DNA of 64,000 nucleotides from JASGCK01 sp031538565 (GCA_031538565.1 JAVKLS010000061.1:20732-84731); one strand, 5' to 3'; positions 27,738 to 36,755 are shown, counted from the first letter of the stretch. Numbers and translations are program-made. The notes: generated by a model not told the origin, from the sequence alone.

Positions 27738-28666
27738 GATTGGAGTGCGTGATCGATGGTGGTTTTGGTCAGTGCGGGTGCAAGTGCTTGGCTGAAGGCG
27801 TACACAAAGTTGCGCAGATAGGCTCCGCGTTTGAACGCAAGCTTAGTGACGTTTTCGCCAAACAAATGACCTGTGGGTCGCATATGCAGAGGCTGGGGCG
27901 AGGCGGTGACATTATCAAGACTCCACGCCATTTCTGCCACGATGCCCACGCCAAGTCCTAGTGCCACATAAGTTTTGATGACATCCGAATCAATGGCCTC
28001 TAGCACAATCTGCGGCGTGAGGTTGCTTTTGGCAAAAGCCGCGTCAATTTTGGTGCGCCCCGTAAAAGACGGGTGATAAGTAATTAACGGCTCATCCGCC
28101 AAATCAGCCAAGCTGATATTTTTTTTATGCACCAAGCGGTGATCTGCTGGCATTACCAAGACGTGCTGCCAAACGTAGCAAGGCAGGGTGACGAGCTCGT
28201 CGTAATCCGCCAACGATTCGGTCGCAATGCCAACTTCTGCGGTTTCGTCAATTAGCATCTGCGCCACTTGATCGGGGGATCCTTGGTGCAAGCTGATATT
28301 GACCTTGGGGTAGTCTGTGCGCAGCTTAGCAATGGGATTGGGCAGCACGTAGCGAGCTTGTGTGTGCGTGGTGGCGATGCTGAGCGTTCCGCCGTCTTGC
28401 GATCGGTATTGCTCGCCAATGCGGCGCAAATTGCCAAGCGAGTGCTGAATGGTTTCAATGGCTTTAAGCACCTCTTTACCCGGCTCGGTGACGGCTTTTA
28501 GGCGCTTGCCGTGGCGTACAAAAATTTCTATGCCCAGCTCGTTTTCAAATTCGATGATGCTTTTGGAAATACCAGGTTGAGAGGTGTGCAGCACCTTGGC
28601 GGCCTCGGTCAAATTGAGTCCCGTTTTAGCCACGGTCTGCACGAATTTGAATTGGTGAAGGTTCAT
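27734..28666 (-). CDS. CysB-family LysR-type transcriptional regulator
   Basis: LysR-type regulator of the CysB/Cbl branch, which senses sulfur status through N-acetylserine or adenylylsulfate. The helix-turn-helix NLTEAAKVLHTSQPGISKSI (residues about 18-37) and the CysB-type core TTHTQARYVLP followed by GIVAEMAW are seen. Start at the ATG 28664-28666 (MNLHQFKFVQTV) gives 310 residues. A 7-3-7 palindrome 17 bases upstream may be its own operator. It is cotranscribed with the methionine aminotransferase and divergent from rpsP. Confidence 0.88.
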   Translation of the reverse strand: MNLHQFKFVQTVAKTGLNLTEAAKVLHTSQPGISKSIIEFENELGIEIFVRHGKRLKAVTEPGKEVLKAIETIQHSLGNLRRIGEQYRSQDGGTLSIATTHTQARYVLPNPIAKLRTDYPKVNISLHQGSPDQVAQMLIDETAEVGIATESLADYDELVTLPCYVWQHVLVMPADHRLVHKKNISLADLADEPLITYHPSFTGRTKIDAAFAKSNLTPQIVLEAIDSDVIKTYVALGLGVGIVAEMAWSLDNVTASPQPLHMRPTGHLFGENVTKLAFKRGAYLRNFVYAFSQALAPALTKTTIDHALQS

Positions 28667-28681
28667 TGGAGGGTGACAAGT

Positions 28682-28699
28682 TATAATTGAAACAATTAT
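28682..28699. promoter_or_regulatory. Palindrome ATAATTG-AAA-CAATTAT with a TATAAT box
   Basis: A perfect 7-base inverted repeat (28683-28699) lies between the CysB-like gene and rpsP, overlapping TATAAT at 28682-28687 on the plus strand. It could be an autoregulatory LysR operator and also touch the rpsP promoter; the -35 for rpsP is unclear. Confidence 0.5.
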
Positions 28700-28759
28700 C
28701 CACCCAGAGTTAACCCGATTGCTTTTGATTGCGGACTCATTTTCCAAGGAAATCACACT

Positions 28760-29011
28760 ATGGTCGTCATTCGACTTTCTCGCGGCGGTTCTAAAGGCCG
28801 TCCATTTTTTAACGTCATCGTTGCCAGCAAGCGCGAGCGCCGTGATGGCCGCTTTATTGAGCGCCTTGGTTTTCATAACCCTAGCGCCATTGCGACAGAA
28901 GAAGGCACGCGTATCAATGCAGAGCGCTTGGCATATTGGGTGAGCGTGGGCGCACAAGTGTCGCCCACAGTGGCACGTTTGGTTAAGCAAACGGCAGCCA
29001 AAGCAGCGTAA
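28760..29011 (+). CDS. rpsP: 30S ribosomal protein S16
   Basis: Small-subunit assembly protein bS16. MVVIRLSRGGSKGRPFFNVIVAS is the family N-terminus, followed by RDGRFIERLGFHNP; 83 residues is normal. AAGGAAA precedes the ATG. rimM follows 12 bases later as in the classical operon, but trmD and rplS do not come next. Confidence 0.96.
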   Translation: MVVIRLSRGGSKGRPFFNVIVASKRERRDGRFIERLGFHNPSAIATEEGTRINAERLAYWVSVGAQVSPTVARLVKQTAAKAA

Positions 29012-29023
29012 TTTGCAGATCAA

Positions 29024-29587
29024 ATGCCTTTGATGCTCGATGCGGCAACGCTGCCGCAAGATGCCATCGAGGTGGGACGTGTAGGAGACGCTTGGGGCAT
29101 TAAAGGCTGGTTCAAAATCCACGCTTTTAATACTGACCCCCAAGCGTTTTTTTCATCTAAGCGCTGGTATTTGCAAGTGCCCGAGCCGCGTGCGGGTGTG
29201 CGTATCAACTTCGATGCGTTTACGGGGACGGTGCTACTCAAAATCACAGAAGCCAAAGACCACTCGGGGGTCGTCGTAGCGACGTCTAGCGAATTGCTGG
29301 ACCGCAGCGCAGTGCAGGGGCTGAAAGGTGCACGCATTTTTATTTCGCGCGCCAGTTTTCCAACCCCCACCAAGGATGAGTTTTATTGGGTTGATTTACT
29401 GGGCCACAGCGTCATTAACCGCGAAGACGTGACGCTTGGAACAGTAGAAGACTTGCACAGCACGGGGCCAAACACCGTACTCGTCCTTGGAAAAATCATG
29501 ATTCCTTTTGTGAGCGTGTACATTGATTCGGTCGATCACGCCAGCAAAACCATCCGCGTTGATTGGCAAGCGGATTACCTCGATTAA
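29024..29587 (+). CDS. rimM: Ribosome maturation factor RimM
   Basis: Binds S19 and helps mature the 30S head. The N-terminal domain has VGRVGDAWGIKGWFKIHAF, and the PRC-barrel domain has KDEFYWVDLLGHSV followed by the closing FVSVYIDSVDHASKTIRVDW. 187 residues is normal. The expected downstream trmD is missing; ychF begins 30 bases later. Confidence 0.94.
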   Translation: MPLMLDAATLPQDAIEVGRVGDAWGIKGWFKIHAFNTDPQAFFSSKRWYLQVPEPRAGVRINFDAFTGTVLLKITEAKDHSGVVVATSSELLDRSAVQGLKGARIFISRASFPTPTKDEFYWVDLLGHSVINREDVTLGTVEDLHSTGPNTVLVLGKIMIPFVSVYIDSVDHASKTIRVDWQADYLD

Positions 29588-29617
29588 CCTAACCTCTCAT
29601 TTTTAAAGAAATACGCC

Positions 29618-30709
29618 ATGAGTTTGAAATGCGGCATCGTCGGCCTACCCAACGTCGGAAAATCCACGCTTTTTAATGCGCTCACCAAATCAGGCATTGC
29701 CGCTGAAAACTATCCGTTTTGCACGATTGAGCCCAACGTTGGCATTGTCGAATTACCCGATCCGCGTCTTGCACAATTGGCGCAAATCATTACGCCCGAG
29801 CGCATCGTGCCTGCGATTGTGGAGTTTGTCGATATTGCGGGCTTGGTAGCAGGTGCGAGCACAGGCGAGGGACTAGGCAATAAGTTCCTCGCGCATATCC
29901 GCGAAACGGATGCCATTGTGAACGTGGTGCGCTGCTTTGAAGACGATAACATCATCCACGTGGCAGGCAAGGTTGATCCCATTTCGGACATCGAAGTGAT
30001 TAACACCGAGCTGGCGTTAGCGGATCTTGCTGTTGTGGAAAAGGCGCTGCACCGCTTTCAAAAGCTGGCGCGTGCGGGTGATAAAGAAGCCATCAAAATG
30101 GCGGCACTCTTGGAGCGTCTGTCTCCGCCGCTGAACGAGGCGACGCCCGTACGGGCGATGGGTCTTAGCCGCGACGAGCTGGCACTGCTCAAACCCCTCG
30201 CGCTCATTACTGCCAAGCCAGCCATGTTTGTGGGAAATGTCAGCGAGTCGGGGTTTGCAAATAATCCGCTACTGGACAAACTCAAAGCCTACGCAACCAA
30301 AGAAAATGCGCCTGTCGTGGCCATTTGCGCCGCTATTGAAGCCGAAATTTCCGAGCTATCTGACGACGATAAACAAGTCTTTTTAGCGGACATGGGAATG
30401 ACCGAGCCTGGGCTGGATCGCCTCATCCGCGCTGGATTTCATTTGCTTGGGCTGCAAACCTATTTCACCGCAGGCGTGAAAGAAGTGCGGGCGTGGACCA
30501 TTCCAGTGGGGGCAACAGGTCCGCAAGCGGCAGGTGTGATTCACACAGATTTTGAGCGCGGGTACATTCGCGCACAAACGATTGCTTTTGACGACTTCAT
30601 CACCTTTAACGGTGAACAAGGCGCAAAAGAGGCGGGTAAGATGCGTGCAGAAGGCAAGGATTACGTCGTCAAAGATGGCGATGTTTTAAACTTTTTGTTT
30701 AACGTTTAA
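29618..30709 (+). CDS. ychF: Redox-regulated ATPase YchF (OBG family)
   Basis: Universally conserved P-loop ATPase that binds ribosomes and reports on redox stress. G1 GLPNVGKST, the ATP-favouring NxxE-type G4 region, a coiled-coil insert (about 130-200) and a C-terminal TGS domain (VGATGPQAAGVIHTDFERGYIRA) are visible. 363 residues is exact for the family. Commonly placed next to pth; here it sits after rimM. Confidence 0.95.
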   Translation: MSLKCGIVGLPNVGKSTLFNALTKSGIAAENYPFCTIEPNVGIVELPDPRLAQLAQIITPERIVPAIVEFVDIAGLVAGASTGEGLGNKFLAHIRETDAIVNVVRCFEDDNIIHVAGKVDPISDIEVINTELALADLAVVEKALHRFQKLARAGDKEAIKMAALLERLSPPLNEATPVRAMGLSRDELALLKPLALITAKPAMFVGNVSESGFANNPLLDKLKAYATKENAPVVAICAAIEAEISELSDDDKQVFLADMGMTEPGLDRLIRAGFHLLGLQTYFTAGVKEVRAWTIPVGATGPQAAGVIHTDFERGYIRAQTIAFDDFITFNGEQGAKEAGKMRAEGKDYVVKDGDVLNFLFNV

Positions 30710-30775
30710 ATGTTTAGCACGCATCGACGTTTTGGCGTTTGAAGCGAAACGACTGGGTCATGAGGCGCATTTTTT

Positions 30776-31714
30776 ATGGCACATATTTACATCTACTCAC
30801 CTGCGGGGGCAGTGCGCGATAAGGCTGGGCTGAAGCGCGGCATTAAACGCTTAGAAACTCAAGGTCATCAAGTCGAGCTAGACAAAGATGTCTTGACGGG
30901 TTTTCAGCGCTTTGCAGGTGATGATCAGACGCGGTTGAAAGCTATTTCCCGTGCAGCAACAAGCGACGCAGATCTTGCGCTTATTACCCGCGGCGGCTAT
31001 GGCATGACGCGACTTTTGCCGCACATCAACTACGCCGCAATTGCTGCATCGATTGAGCGTGGAATGCGCTGGATGGGTTACAGTGACTTTTCTGCCCTTC
31101 AGGCGGCTTTGTACGCGCGCACGGGAGCTGCAACGCTAGGCGGTGCGGCTTTGATTGCTGATTTTGGCGGGATAGACGCACCAGACGACATCATGCAGGC
31201 TTGCTTTGACGACGTCCTTGCAGGGCATAGCGAAGGAGCGGGTTGGATGCTGCCTAAGCTCAAATCAGAGTCAGGCGTGCGCGAGCAGTACGCCCAAAAA
31301 CCTTTGTCTAGTAAGGCGGGCAAGCTGTGGGGCGGAAATTTGGCGGTGCTCACCAGCTTAATTGGTACGCCTTATCTGCCGCAAATAACGGGCGGTGTGT
31401 TGTGGTTTGAAGACACGGGCGAGTCGCCATATCAAATTGAGCGGATGCTCACGCAGTGGCTGCACGCAGGCATTTTGGCAAAGCAGCGAGCGATTGTGTT
31501 TGGACAATTTTCCCAATCCAAACTCTATTCGCACGACAAAGGATTTAATTTGCAAGCCGTGGTGGCGTGGGTGCGTAGTCAGCTTAAAACGCCTGTGCTA
31601 ACAGGCTTGCCATTTGGTCACGTGCCGACCAAGGTCATGCTGCCGTTTGGTGCATCCGTGCGGTTGCTGTGTGATGGCTCCGATGCCATGCTGCTGTGGG
31701 ATGCGGCTTTGTGA
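30776..31714 (+). CDS. ldcA: LD-carboxypeptidase (peptidase family S66)
   Basis: Cytosolic murein tetrapeptide carboxypeptidase that recycles cell wall. The nucleophile serine is in GYSDFSA (about residue 104), the Glu in GGVLWFEDTGESP, and the His in GLPFGHVPTKVMLPFG, forming the S66 Ser-Glu-His triad; GGNLAVL is also typical. 312 residues. The penicillin-acylase gene follows with an AAGGGGG ribosome site. Confidence 0.92.
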   Translation: MAHIYIYSPAGAVRDKAGLKRGIKRLETQGHQVELDKDVLTGFQRFAGDDQTRLKAISRAATSDADLALITRGGYGMTRLLPHINYAAIAASIERGMRWMGYSDFSALQAALYARTGAATLGGAALIADFGGIDAPDDIMQACFDDVLAGHSEGAGWMLPKLKSESGVREQYAQKPLSSKAGKLWGGNLAVLTSLIGTPYLPQITGGVLWFEDTGESPYQIERMLTQWLHAGILAKQRAIVFGQFSQSKLYSHDKGFNLQAVVAWVRSQLKTPVLTGLPFGHVPTKVMLPFGASVRLLCDGSDAMLLWDAAL

Positions 31715-31734
31715 CAATTCGATAAGGGGGCAAG

Positions 31735-34203
31735 ATGAGGGTTTGGTTGAATCGCGTTGGCAAGCTTTTTGCCGTGATCGTGCTGTTGCTGCTGGGGGCG
31801 TTTGCGGCGTACGTGTATCGTTCTTTTCCTGCGGTTGACGGCGCGGCAAAGATGGCTGGACTTGACGGCGAGGTGAGTATTCGCCGTGACGCATCCGACG
31901 TCACGCACATTGAGGCTAAAAATCCACTCGATGTGTGGCGTGCTATCGGCTATAGCCACGCGCAAGAGCGCGGCTGGCAACTCGAACTCAACCGCCGCCT
32001 CATGCATGGTGAGCTATCTGAAATGTTAGGCGCGGCCACGCTGGAGACGGATAAGCTGATGCGCACCTTGGGCATCATGCCCGCCGCCAAAGCGCAGTAC
32101 GCCAATTACCCTTTTGATGTCAAAGCAGCATTACAAGCGTATGCCGATGGCATCAATGGCTTTTATGCATCCAGCAACCAAGCGCTGCCACCCGAATTCC
32201 ATCTCCTTGGCGTGCGACCTAGCAAGTGGGAGCCTACGGACAGCGTGGCTTGGGCGCTCATGATGGCACTCGACTTGGGCGGCAATTGGGGCGCTGAGTT
32301 TGCACGGCTTTCAAGCCTGCAAGTGCTGTCCACGCAGGAGCTTTGGCAAATGATGCCCGCGTACACGGGCGAAGCGCCTGCAACCAAAGTCGACCTTGCC
32401 AAACTCTACAAAGATTTAGATGTTTTTATTAAGCCAAAAATCCAATTAACCCATGCGCCTGTGCGCCACTTGCAAACCACGGCATCACTTTCGGACGCGC
32501 TGGCTAGAAGCATGAATGACTGGGCAGCGGGTCTTGGGCAAATTGATAGCCGCGGCTCCAACAACTGGGTGGTGACGGGCAGTCGCACCGAATCAGGCAA
32601 GCCGCTGCTCTCCAACGACCCGCATTTGGCGCTGTCTGCACCTGCAATTTGGTATTTTGCGCATCTCAAATCGCCCGCGGTGGATGCGATTGGCGCAACC
32701 TTACCTGGCTTGCCTTTTGTCATCTTGGGTCACACGCTAGGCGTGGCTTGGGGCTTTACTAACACGGGACCAGACACTCAGGATTTATATCTAGAGCAAA
32801 TCGATCCGGCCAATCCCAAGCAATACCGCACACCCACGGGGGTGACTGCGTTTGGCGAGCGCGAAGAAGTAATCAAAGTCAAAAAACAAGGCGACGTCAA
32901 AATCACGGTGCGCTCTACGCGGCATGGGCCTGTGGTGAGCGACGTGCAAAGCGCCTACGATCCCATTTTGAATAAAGCCAAATACGTTGTGGCTTTGCGC
33001 TGGGCGGCTTTGGATGCCAGCAATGTTTCCTTGGTTGCAGGCTTTAAAAGCATGAGCGCAAAAACCATTGACGATTTGGTGCTTGCATTTGCCAACTACC
33101 ACGCCCCCATGCAAAACATAGTGATGGCGGATACCACAGGGCAAACCATGTACAAAGCAGCGGGCAAAGTTCCGCTTCGGGGTGCAGAAGACGACATCAA
33201 AGGCATTGCCCCCAGCCTAGGCTGGATGGCTAAATACGACTGGGTTAGCTGGCTGCCTTATGACCAAACACCTGCGGTCAAGCCAGATGCGCTGGCAGCT
33301 AAAGGTTGGTATGCCACGGCGAATCAAAAAATCACGCCCGATGACTACCCCTACTTCATTGGACAAGACTGGTCGCAACCCTATCGGTACGATCGCATCA
33401 GCACACTGCTTGCCGCCACGCCAAAGCACAGCATGGCGAGCATGGAGCGCATTTTGAAAGACCATGTCTCGCTAGCGGCGCAAAAGCTGTTGCCTACCAT
33501 CAAGCCCATTCAATCCGATCATCCAATGGCCGCGGCGGTGCAGGTGCAGCTCAAAAATTACGACGGACTGATGTCTAAAGACACGGTGGCTGGAACGGTG
33601 GTTAATTTTTGGGTGGACGAACTCACACGGCAAATACTGGGCGATAAGCTGGGTGCGGATAAGCTGAAAAACCTCTACGGCAAGCGTCAGTTTAGGCAGG
33701 GGATAGAAGAAATTATTGCGGCAGATTTGGGACAAGGCAATCAAGCGTGGTGTGCGCCCAAAAGCTGTGCCGAGCGCTATCGTGATGCCTTTGATGCGAC
33801 GCTCCAATCATTAAGCGCGCAGTACGGTGGCGACTTGAGTTTGTGGGCATGGGGACGCATTCACATGGCGCAGTCCACGCACAAGCCGCTGTCAAACGTG
33901 CCTGTGCTTAAAAACTTTTTTACCGTATCTGTCCCTAGTGTGGGCGATCCGTTTACGCCCAATGTAGGGCAGTACTATTTAGCGGACACCGATCGTTTTG
34001 CCAATCGCCATGCACCCTCTATGCGTGCGGTGTACGATTTGGCAGATTTGGAAAACTCGGTATTTATCTATCAAACAGGACAAAGCGGTTTGGTGTTTTC
34101 TAGTCGCTACCGCGATATGGCGCAGGAGTGGGCGGACACCCAATTTAGAAAACTACAAATGAAGCCCGCCAGTTTTATGCACACACTCACACTCACGCCT
34201 TAA
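31735..34203 (+). CDS. Penicillin-acylase family Ntn hydrolase
   Basis: Amidase made as a precursor that cuts itself so that Ser275 (GSNNWVVTGSRT) becomes the N-terminal nucleophile of the beta chain. An N-terminal hydrophobic segment (about residues 8-28) directs it to the periplasm or anchors it. The alpha-chain motif YSHAQERGWQLE and downstream LSNDPHL, TGPDTQDLY support the family. 822 residues is full length. Real substrates in this family are often acyl-homoserine lactones or other N-acyl compounds; which one here is unknown. Confidence 0.92.
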   Translation: MRVWLNRVGKLFAVIVLLLLGAFAAYVYRSFPAVDGAAKMAGLDGEVSIRRDASDVTHIEAKNPLDVWRAIGYSHAQERGWQLELNRRLMHGELSEMLGAATLETDKLMRTLGIMPAAKAQYANYPFDVKAALQAYADGINGFYASSNQALPPEFHLLGVRPSKWEPTDSVAWALMMALDLGGNWGAEFARLSSLQVLSTQELWQMMPAYTGEAPATKVDLAKLYKDLDVFIKPKIQLTHAPVRHLQTTASLSDALARSMNDWAAGLGQIDSRGSNNWVVTGSRTESGKPLLSNDPHLALSAPAIWYFAHLKSPAVDAIGATLPGLPFVILGHTLGVAWGFTNTGPDTQDLYLEQIDPANPKQYRTPTGVTAFGEREEVIKVKKQGDVKITVRSTRHGPVVSDVQSAYDPILNKAKYVVALRWAALDASNVSLVAGFKSMSAKTIDDLVLAFANYHAPMQNIVMADTTGQTMYKAAGKVPLRGAEDDIKGIAPSLGWMAKYDWVSWLPYDQTPAVKPDALAAKGWYATANQKITPDDYPYFIGQDWSQPYRYDRISTLLAATPKHSMASMERILKDHVSLAAQKLLPTIKPIQSDHPMAAAVQVQLKNYDGLMSKDTVAGTVVNFWVDELTRQILGDKLGADKLKNLYGKRQFRQGIEEIIAADLGQGNQAWCAPKSCAERYRDAFDATLQSLSAQYGGDLSLWAWGRIHMAQSTHKPLSNVPVLKNFFTVSVPSVGDPFTPNVGQYYLADTDRFANRHAPSMRAVYDLADLENSVFIYQTGQSGLVFSSRYRDMAQEWADTQFRKLQMKPASFMHTLTLTP

Positions 34204-34210
34204 TTTTGAT

Positions 34211-34882
34211 ATGACAGTCTCGCATCAAGCCGCCGAATTTTCTCTGGCATCTCAGCTTCCTAACTTGCGCAAAAGCTACGAAAACGCGGCGCTAGACGAG
34301 GCCGCGTCCCAGGCCGATCCGCTCCAGCAGTTTGCGCAGTGGCTGGGCGAGGCAATTGCTGCAAAAATTCCCGAGCCTAATGCCATGACGCTGGCAACCG
34401 TGGGATCGGATATGCGCCCTAGCACGCGTGTGCTACTCATTAAAAATTTTGATGCACGCGGCATCGAATGGTTCACCAACTACAACAGTCGCAAAGGACA
34501 GGAGCTGGCGGGAAATCCCTACGCCGCCTTGCAATTTCATTGGATTGAATTGGAGCGCGTGGTGCGCATTGAGGGCGTTGTGGAGCGCGTGGACAGCGTC
34601 ACCAGCGACGCGTACTTTGCCATGCGTCCCAGGCTCTCGCAGCTATCGGCAGTCGCGAGTCCGCAGTCGGCAAGGGTTGCTAGTCGCACCGAGCTAGAAG
34701 AGTGCATGGATGCTGCTGCACAAGCATTCCCCGCGCAAGTGACGCGCCCCATGCACTGGGGTGGTTACCGCTTAGTGCCCGACCGCTTTGAATTTTGGCA
34801 AGGACGTCGAAATAGACTGCATGACAGACTGCTCTACAGCAAAGAAAACGGCAATTGGCTGCGCTCGCGTTTAGCCCCCTGA
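34211..34882 (+). CDS. pdxH: Pyridoxamine 5'-phosphate oxidase
   Basis: FMN enzyme making pyridoxal 5'-phosphate. The segments MTLATVGSDMRPSTRVLLIK, FTNYNSRKGQEL (FMN/substrate loop) and the C-terminal RLHDRLLY are typical. Residues 1-30 form the usual extension (LRKSYENAALDEA). 223 residues. It begins seven bases after the acylase gene. PLP made here supplies the HisC and YbdL-like transaminases of this window. Confidence 0.95.
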   Translation: MTVSHQAAEFSLASQLPNLRKSYENAALDEAASQADPLQQFAQWLGEAIAAKIPEPNAMTLATVGSDMRPSTRVLLIKNFDARGIEWFTNYNSRKGQELAGNPYAALQFHWIELERVVRIEGVVERVDSVTSDAYFAMRPRLSQLSAVASPQSARVASRTELEECMDAAAQAFPAQVTRPMHWGGYRLVPDRFEFWQGRRNRLHDRLLYSKENGNWLRSRLAP

Positions 34883-34942
34883 TTGGCATGCTGATTTTTG
34901 AGCCATAATCCGCCCGTGTTCAACTTTTCAAGGAGTATTTTT

Positions 34943-35650
34943 ATGTCTGAAAACCTCACTTCTCTTAATACTCATGCGTTTGGGCAAGCCGCTGGCATCA
35001 GTGATGCACAGGTGCGCCATCGCGTGCTACGCAACACATATATGCTTTTGGCGGTTAGCCTGCTGCCCACGGTGCTGGGTGCATATCTTGGTGTGAGCAC
35101 AGGACTTTCCCGCGTGCTGTCGGGCTGGGTGGGCATGATTGCCATGTTGGTAGGCGCTTTCGGTTTTATCTATGCGATTGAAAAAACCAAGACCTCGGCG
35201 AAGGGTGTCTATGTTTTGCTGGCGTTCACCTTTTGGATGGGCCTGATTTTGTCTAGTTTGATTGAGCATACGCTGCGTTTTAAAAATGGCTCAAGCTTAG
35301 TGATGACGGCGTTTGGTGGCACAGCAGGCGTATTTTTTGTCATGGCAACACTGGCAACCACCATCAAGCGCGATTTGTCTGGTATGAGTAAGTGGCTATT
35401 TTGGGGTGTGGTGGTCCTGCTGCTAGGCTCCGTTATCAATATGTTTGTTGGCTCTACTATGGTAATGGCAGCAATGAGTACATTGGCAATTGGCATTTTT
35501 AGCGCCTATATGCTCTATGACATCAAACAGGTGATTGATGGGGGCGAGACTAATTACATCAGTGCGACGCTGGCCATTTATCTTGACCTTATTAACATTT
35601 TTCAGAGTTTGCTGTCACTTTTGGGAATTTTTGGTGGTGAGCGCGATTGA
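34943..35650 (+). CDS. Bax inhibitor-1/YccA family membrane protein
   Basis: Integral membrane protein of the BI-1 (UPF0005) family with about seven hydrophobic spans between residues 30 and 230; related bacterial YccA/YbhL modulate FtsH proteolysis or act as leak channels. RNTYMLLAVSLLPTVLG and the late YDIKQVIDGGETNYISATLAIYLD are family marks. ATG 34943 follows AAGGAG. 235 residues. Confidence 0.92.
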   Translation: MSENLTSLNTHAFGQAAGISDAQVRHRVLRNTYMLLAVSLLPTVLGAYLGVSTGLSRVLSGWVGMIAMLVGAFGFIYAIEKTKTSAKGVYVLLAFTFWMGLILSSLIEHTLRFKNGSSLVMTAFGGTAGVFFVMATLATTIKRDLSGMSKWLFWGVVVLLLGSVINMFVGSTMVMAAMSTLAIGIFSAYMLYDIKQVIDGGETNYISATLAIYLDLINIFQSLLSLLGIFGGERD

Positions 35651-35947
35651 GTTTTAGATAACGGTTTGAATTGTGCTCAGCTTCAAAATGAATACGCGGA
35701 TGCCGAGAAGCTGCGCACTGAGGCCGATAAAGAAAAGAGTGTCACAGGTGGGAATGTACTTAGAGCCATTTTTTTCTGGCCTGCAATTCTAGGAACAGCA
35801 GCTAACGCAAATGAAGCGATAGCTGCTGCAGATTCACGCAAAATTTACTTGGCGAATTTGATGAATCAAAAAAATTGCACTGTACCTGGCGCAACTTCCG
35901 CTACACCAGAGCCAGAGTCCATTAAACCTACCGCACCAGCTAAGTAA
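35651..35947 (+). pseudogene. Beheaded small secreted/lipoprotein-like gene
   Basis: An open frame begins directly after the yccA stop, in the same reading frame, and encodes a Cys-starting body (NCAQLQNEYADAEKLR), a hydrophobic stretch (NVLRAIFFWPAILGT), a second Cys (MNQKNC) and a Pro/Ala tail. The body resembles a family I recall as small lipoproteins with an N-terminal signal sequence, but here no signal, ATG or ribosome site exists; a TTG at 35666 is the only early start. I read it as a 5'-truncated remnant, or a C-terminal extension of YccA reached only by stop readthrough. Confidence 0.5.
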
Positions 35948-35970
35948 AAACAACCAAAAATGGGTTGTTT
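35948..35970. terminator. Hairpin terminator, best for the minus strand
   Basis: AAACAACC (35948-35955) and GGTTGTTT (35963-35970) form a perfect 8-bp stem with a 7-base loop. On the minus strand it is followed by TTACTTA and preceded by the flavin reductase stop, suiting a Rho-independent terminator; the plus-strand tail is weak. Confidence 0.65.
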
Positions 35971-35991
35971 AAACAGATCTTAGCTGAAGTC

Positions 35992-36471
35992 TTAAATCGC
36001 CAACCGCCCAAACTGTCTACGGGCATAGATAAGTGGTTCGGCGTGATCATTGCTGTTCACACCAAAACTCAGCACCCGCCCGAGCATGATGTCGTGATCG
36101 CCCGCAGGGATGATGCGCTCAAGCGCGCAATCAAACCACGCGGCGCAGCCCAGAATTTGCGGGCGACCCGTGGGCAGTCGCACAAGGTCTAGTTCCGCAA
36201 AGCGTTCATTGTGCGAGCCTTTCGTAAAACGCATAGCAAGAGGCTCTTGTGCGTGAGTCAGAATGTTGACGGTGTAACCACCTGCACCCTCAAAGTGAGT
36301 TCGACTGCTGGAGTTTGTGCGCAACGACCACAGCACGAGCGCGGGCTCTAGCGAGACGATGTTAAATGAGTTACACGTTAGTCCAAAGTCTTGCCCTGCG
36401 TGATTTGCCGTAATAACGGTTACGCCTGTGGCAAAGCAGGACATGGCGTGCTTGAGAGCTTTTTCTTGCAT
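35992..36471 (-). CDS. Flavin reductase-like protein
   Basis: FMN reductase of the RutF/HpaC type that would supply reduced flavin to a partner monooxygenase. The N-terminal AMSCFATGVTVITA, LTCNSFNIVSLEPALVLWSL and GCAAWFDCALERIIPAGDHDIMLGRV match the flavin-reductase-like domain. ATG 36469-36471 is used, overlapping the stop of the upstream remnant (TGATG). 159 residues, apparently intact. The gene it would serve, an LLM oxygenase, survives only as a stub, so this reductase may now be orphaned. Confidence 0.88.
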   Translation of the reverse strand: MQEKALKHAMSCFATGVTVITANHAGQDFGLTCNSFNIVSLEPALVLWSLRTNSSSRTHFEGAGGYTVNILTHAQEPLAMRFTKGSHNERFAELDLVRLPTGRPQILGCAAWFDCALERIIPAGDHDIMLGRVLSFGVNSNDHAEPLIYARRQFGRLAI

Positions 36472-36713
36472 CAAGCGACTTGGCGTCCTGCGGCCAACTC
36501 CAAAAGCTCAAACCATGTTTGGCGTGGCATTGCCACTTTGAATGCGTCTGCGAGTTTGGCAGTGCGCTCTATACGAAAGCTGGAGCGCAAGCTGCCATCG
36601 GGTACGTCAAGGTGACGGTAGTCATCTGAGCACAGAGGTGCAAACCAAGACACTTCCGCAGCATTTAAGTCTTGACTTTTGACGGGCGCAATAGATTGGT
36701 GAGTTGCGTTCAT
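36471..36713 (-). pseudogene. LLM-class flavin-dependent oxidoreductase remnant (internal deletion)
   Basis: The N-terminal part (EVSWFAPLCSDDYRHLDVPD then GSLRSSF) is the conserved beginning of LLM/alkanesulfonate-monooxygenase-like proteins, which run to about 370 residues. Here the frame passes after RSSF into an unrelated-looking 34-residue tail (RIERTAKLADAFKVAMPRQT and on) and stops at 80 residues. I infer an internal deletion joining the two ends of the gene. It lacks nearly the whole TIM barrel, so it cannot be an active oxygenase. Start taken at ATG 36711-36713. It is divergent from the GntR gene. Confidence 0.65.
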
Positions 36714-36755
36714 AAGCCGAAGTATATCAATAGTAAATGACTTTAGAATCAACGT

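Noticed and set aside
34883..34909. Promoter TTGGCA-N15-CATAAT before the Bax-inhibitor gene
   Set aside because: Spacing of 15 and a poor -10 make it no better than chance.
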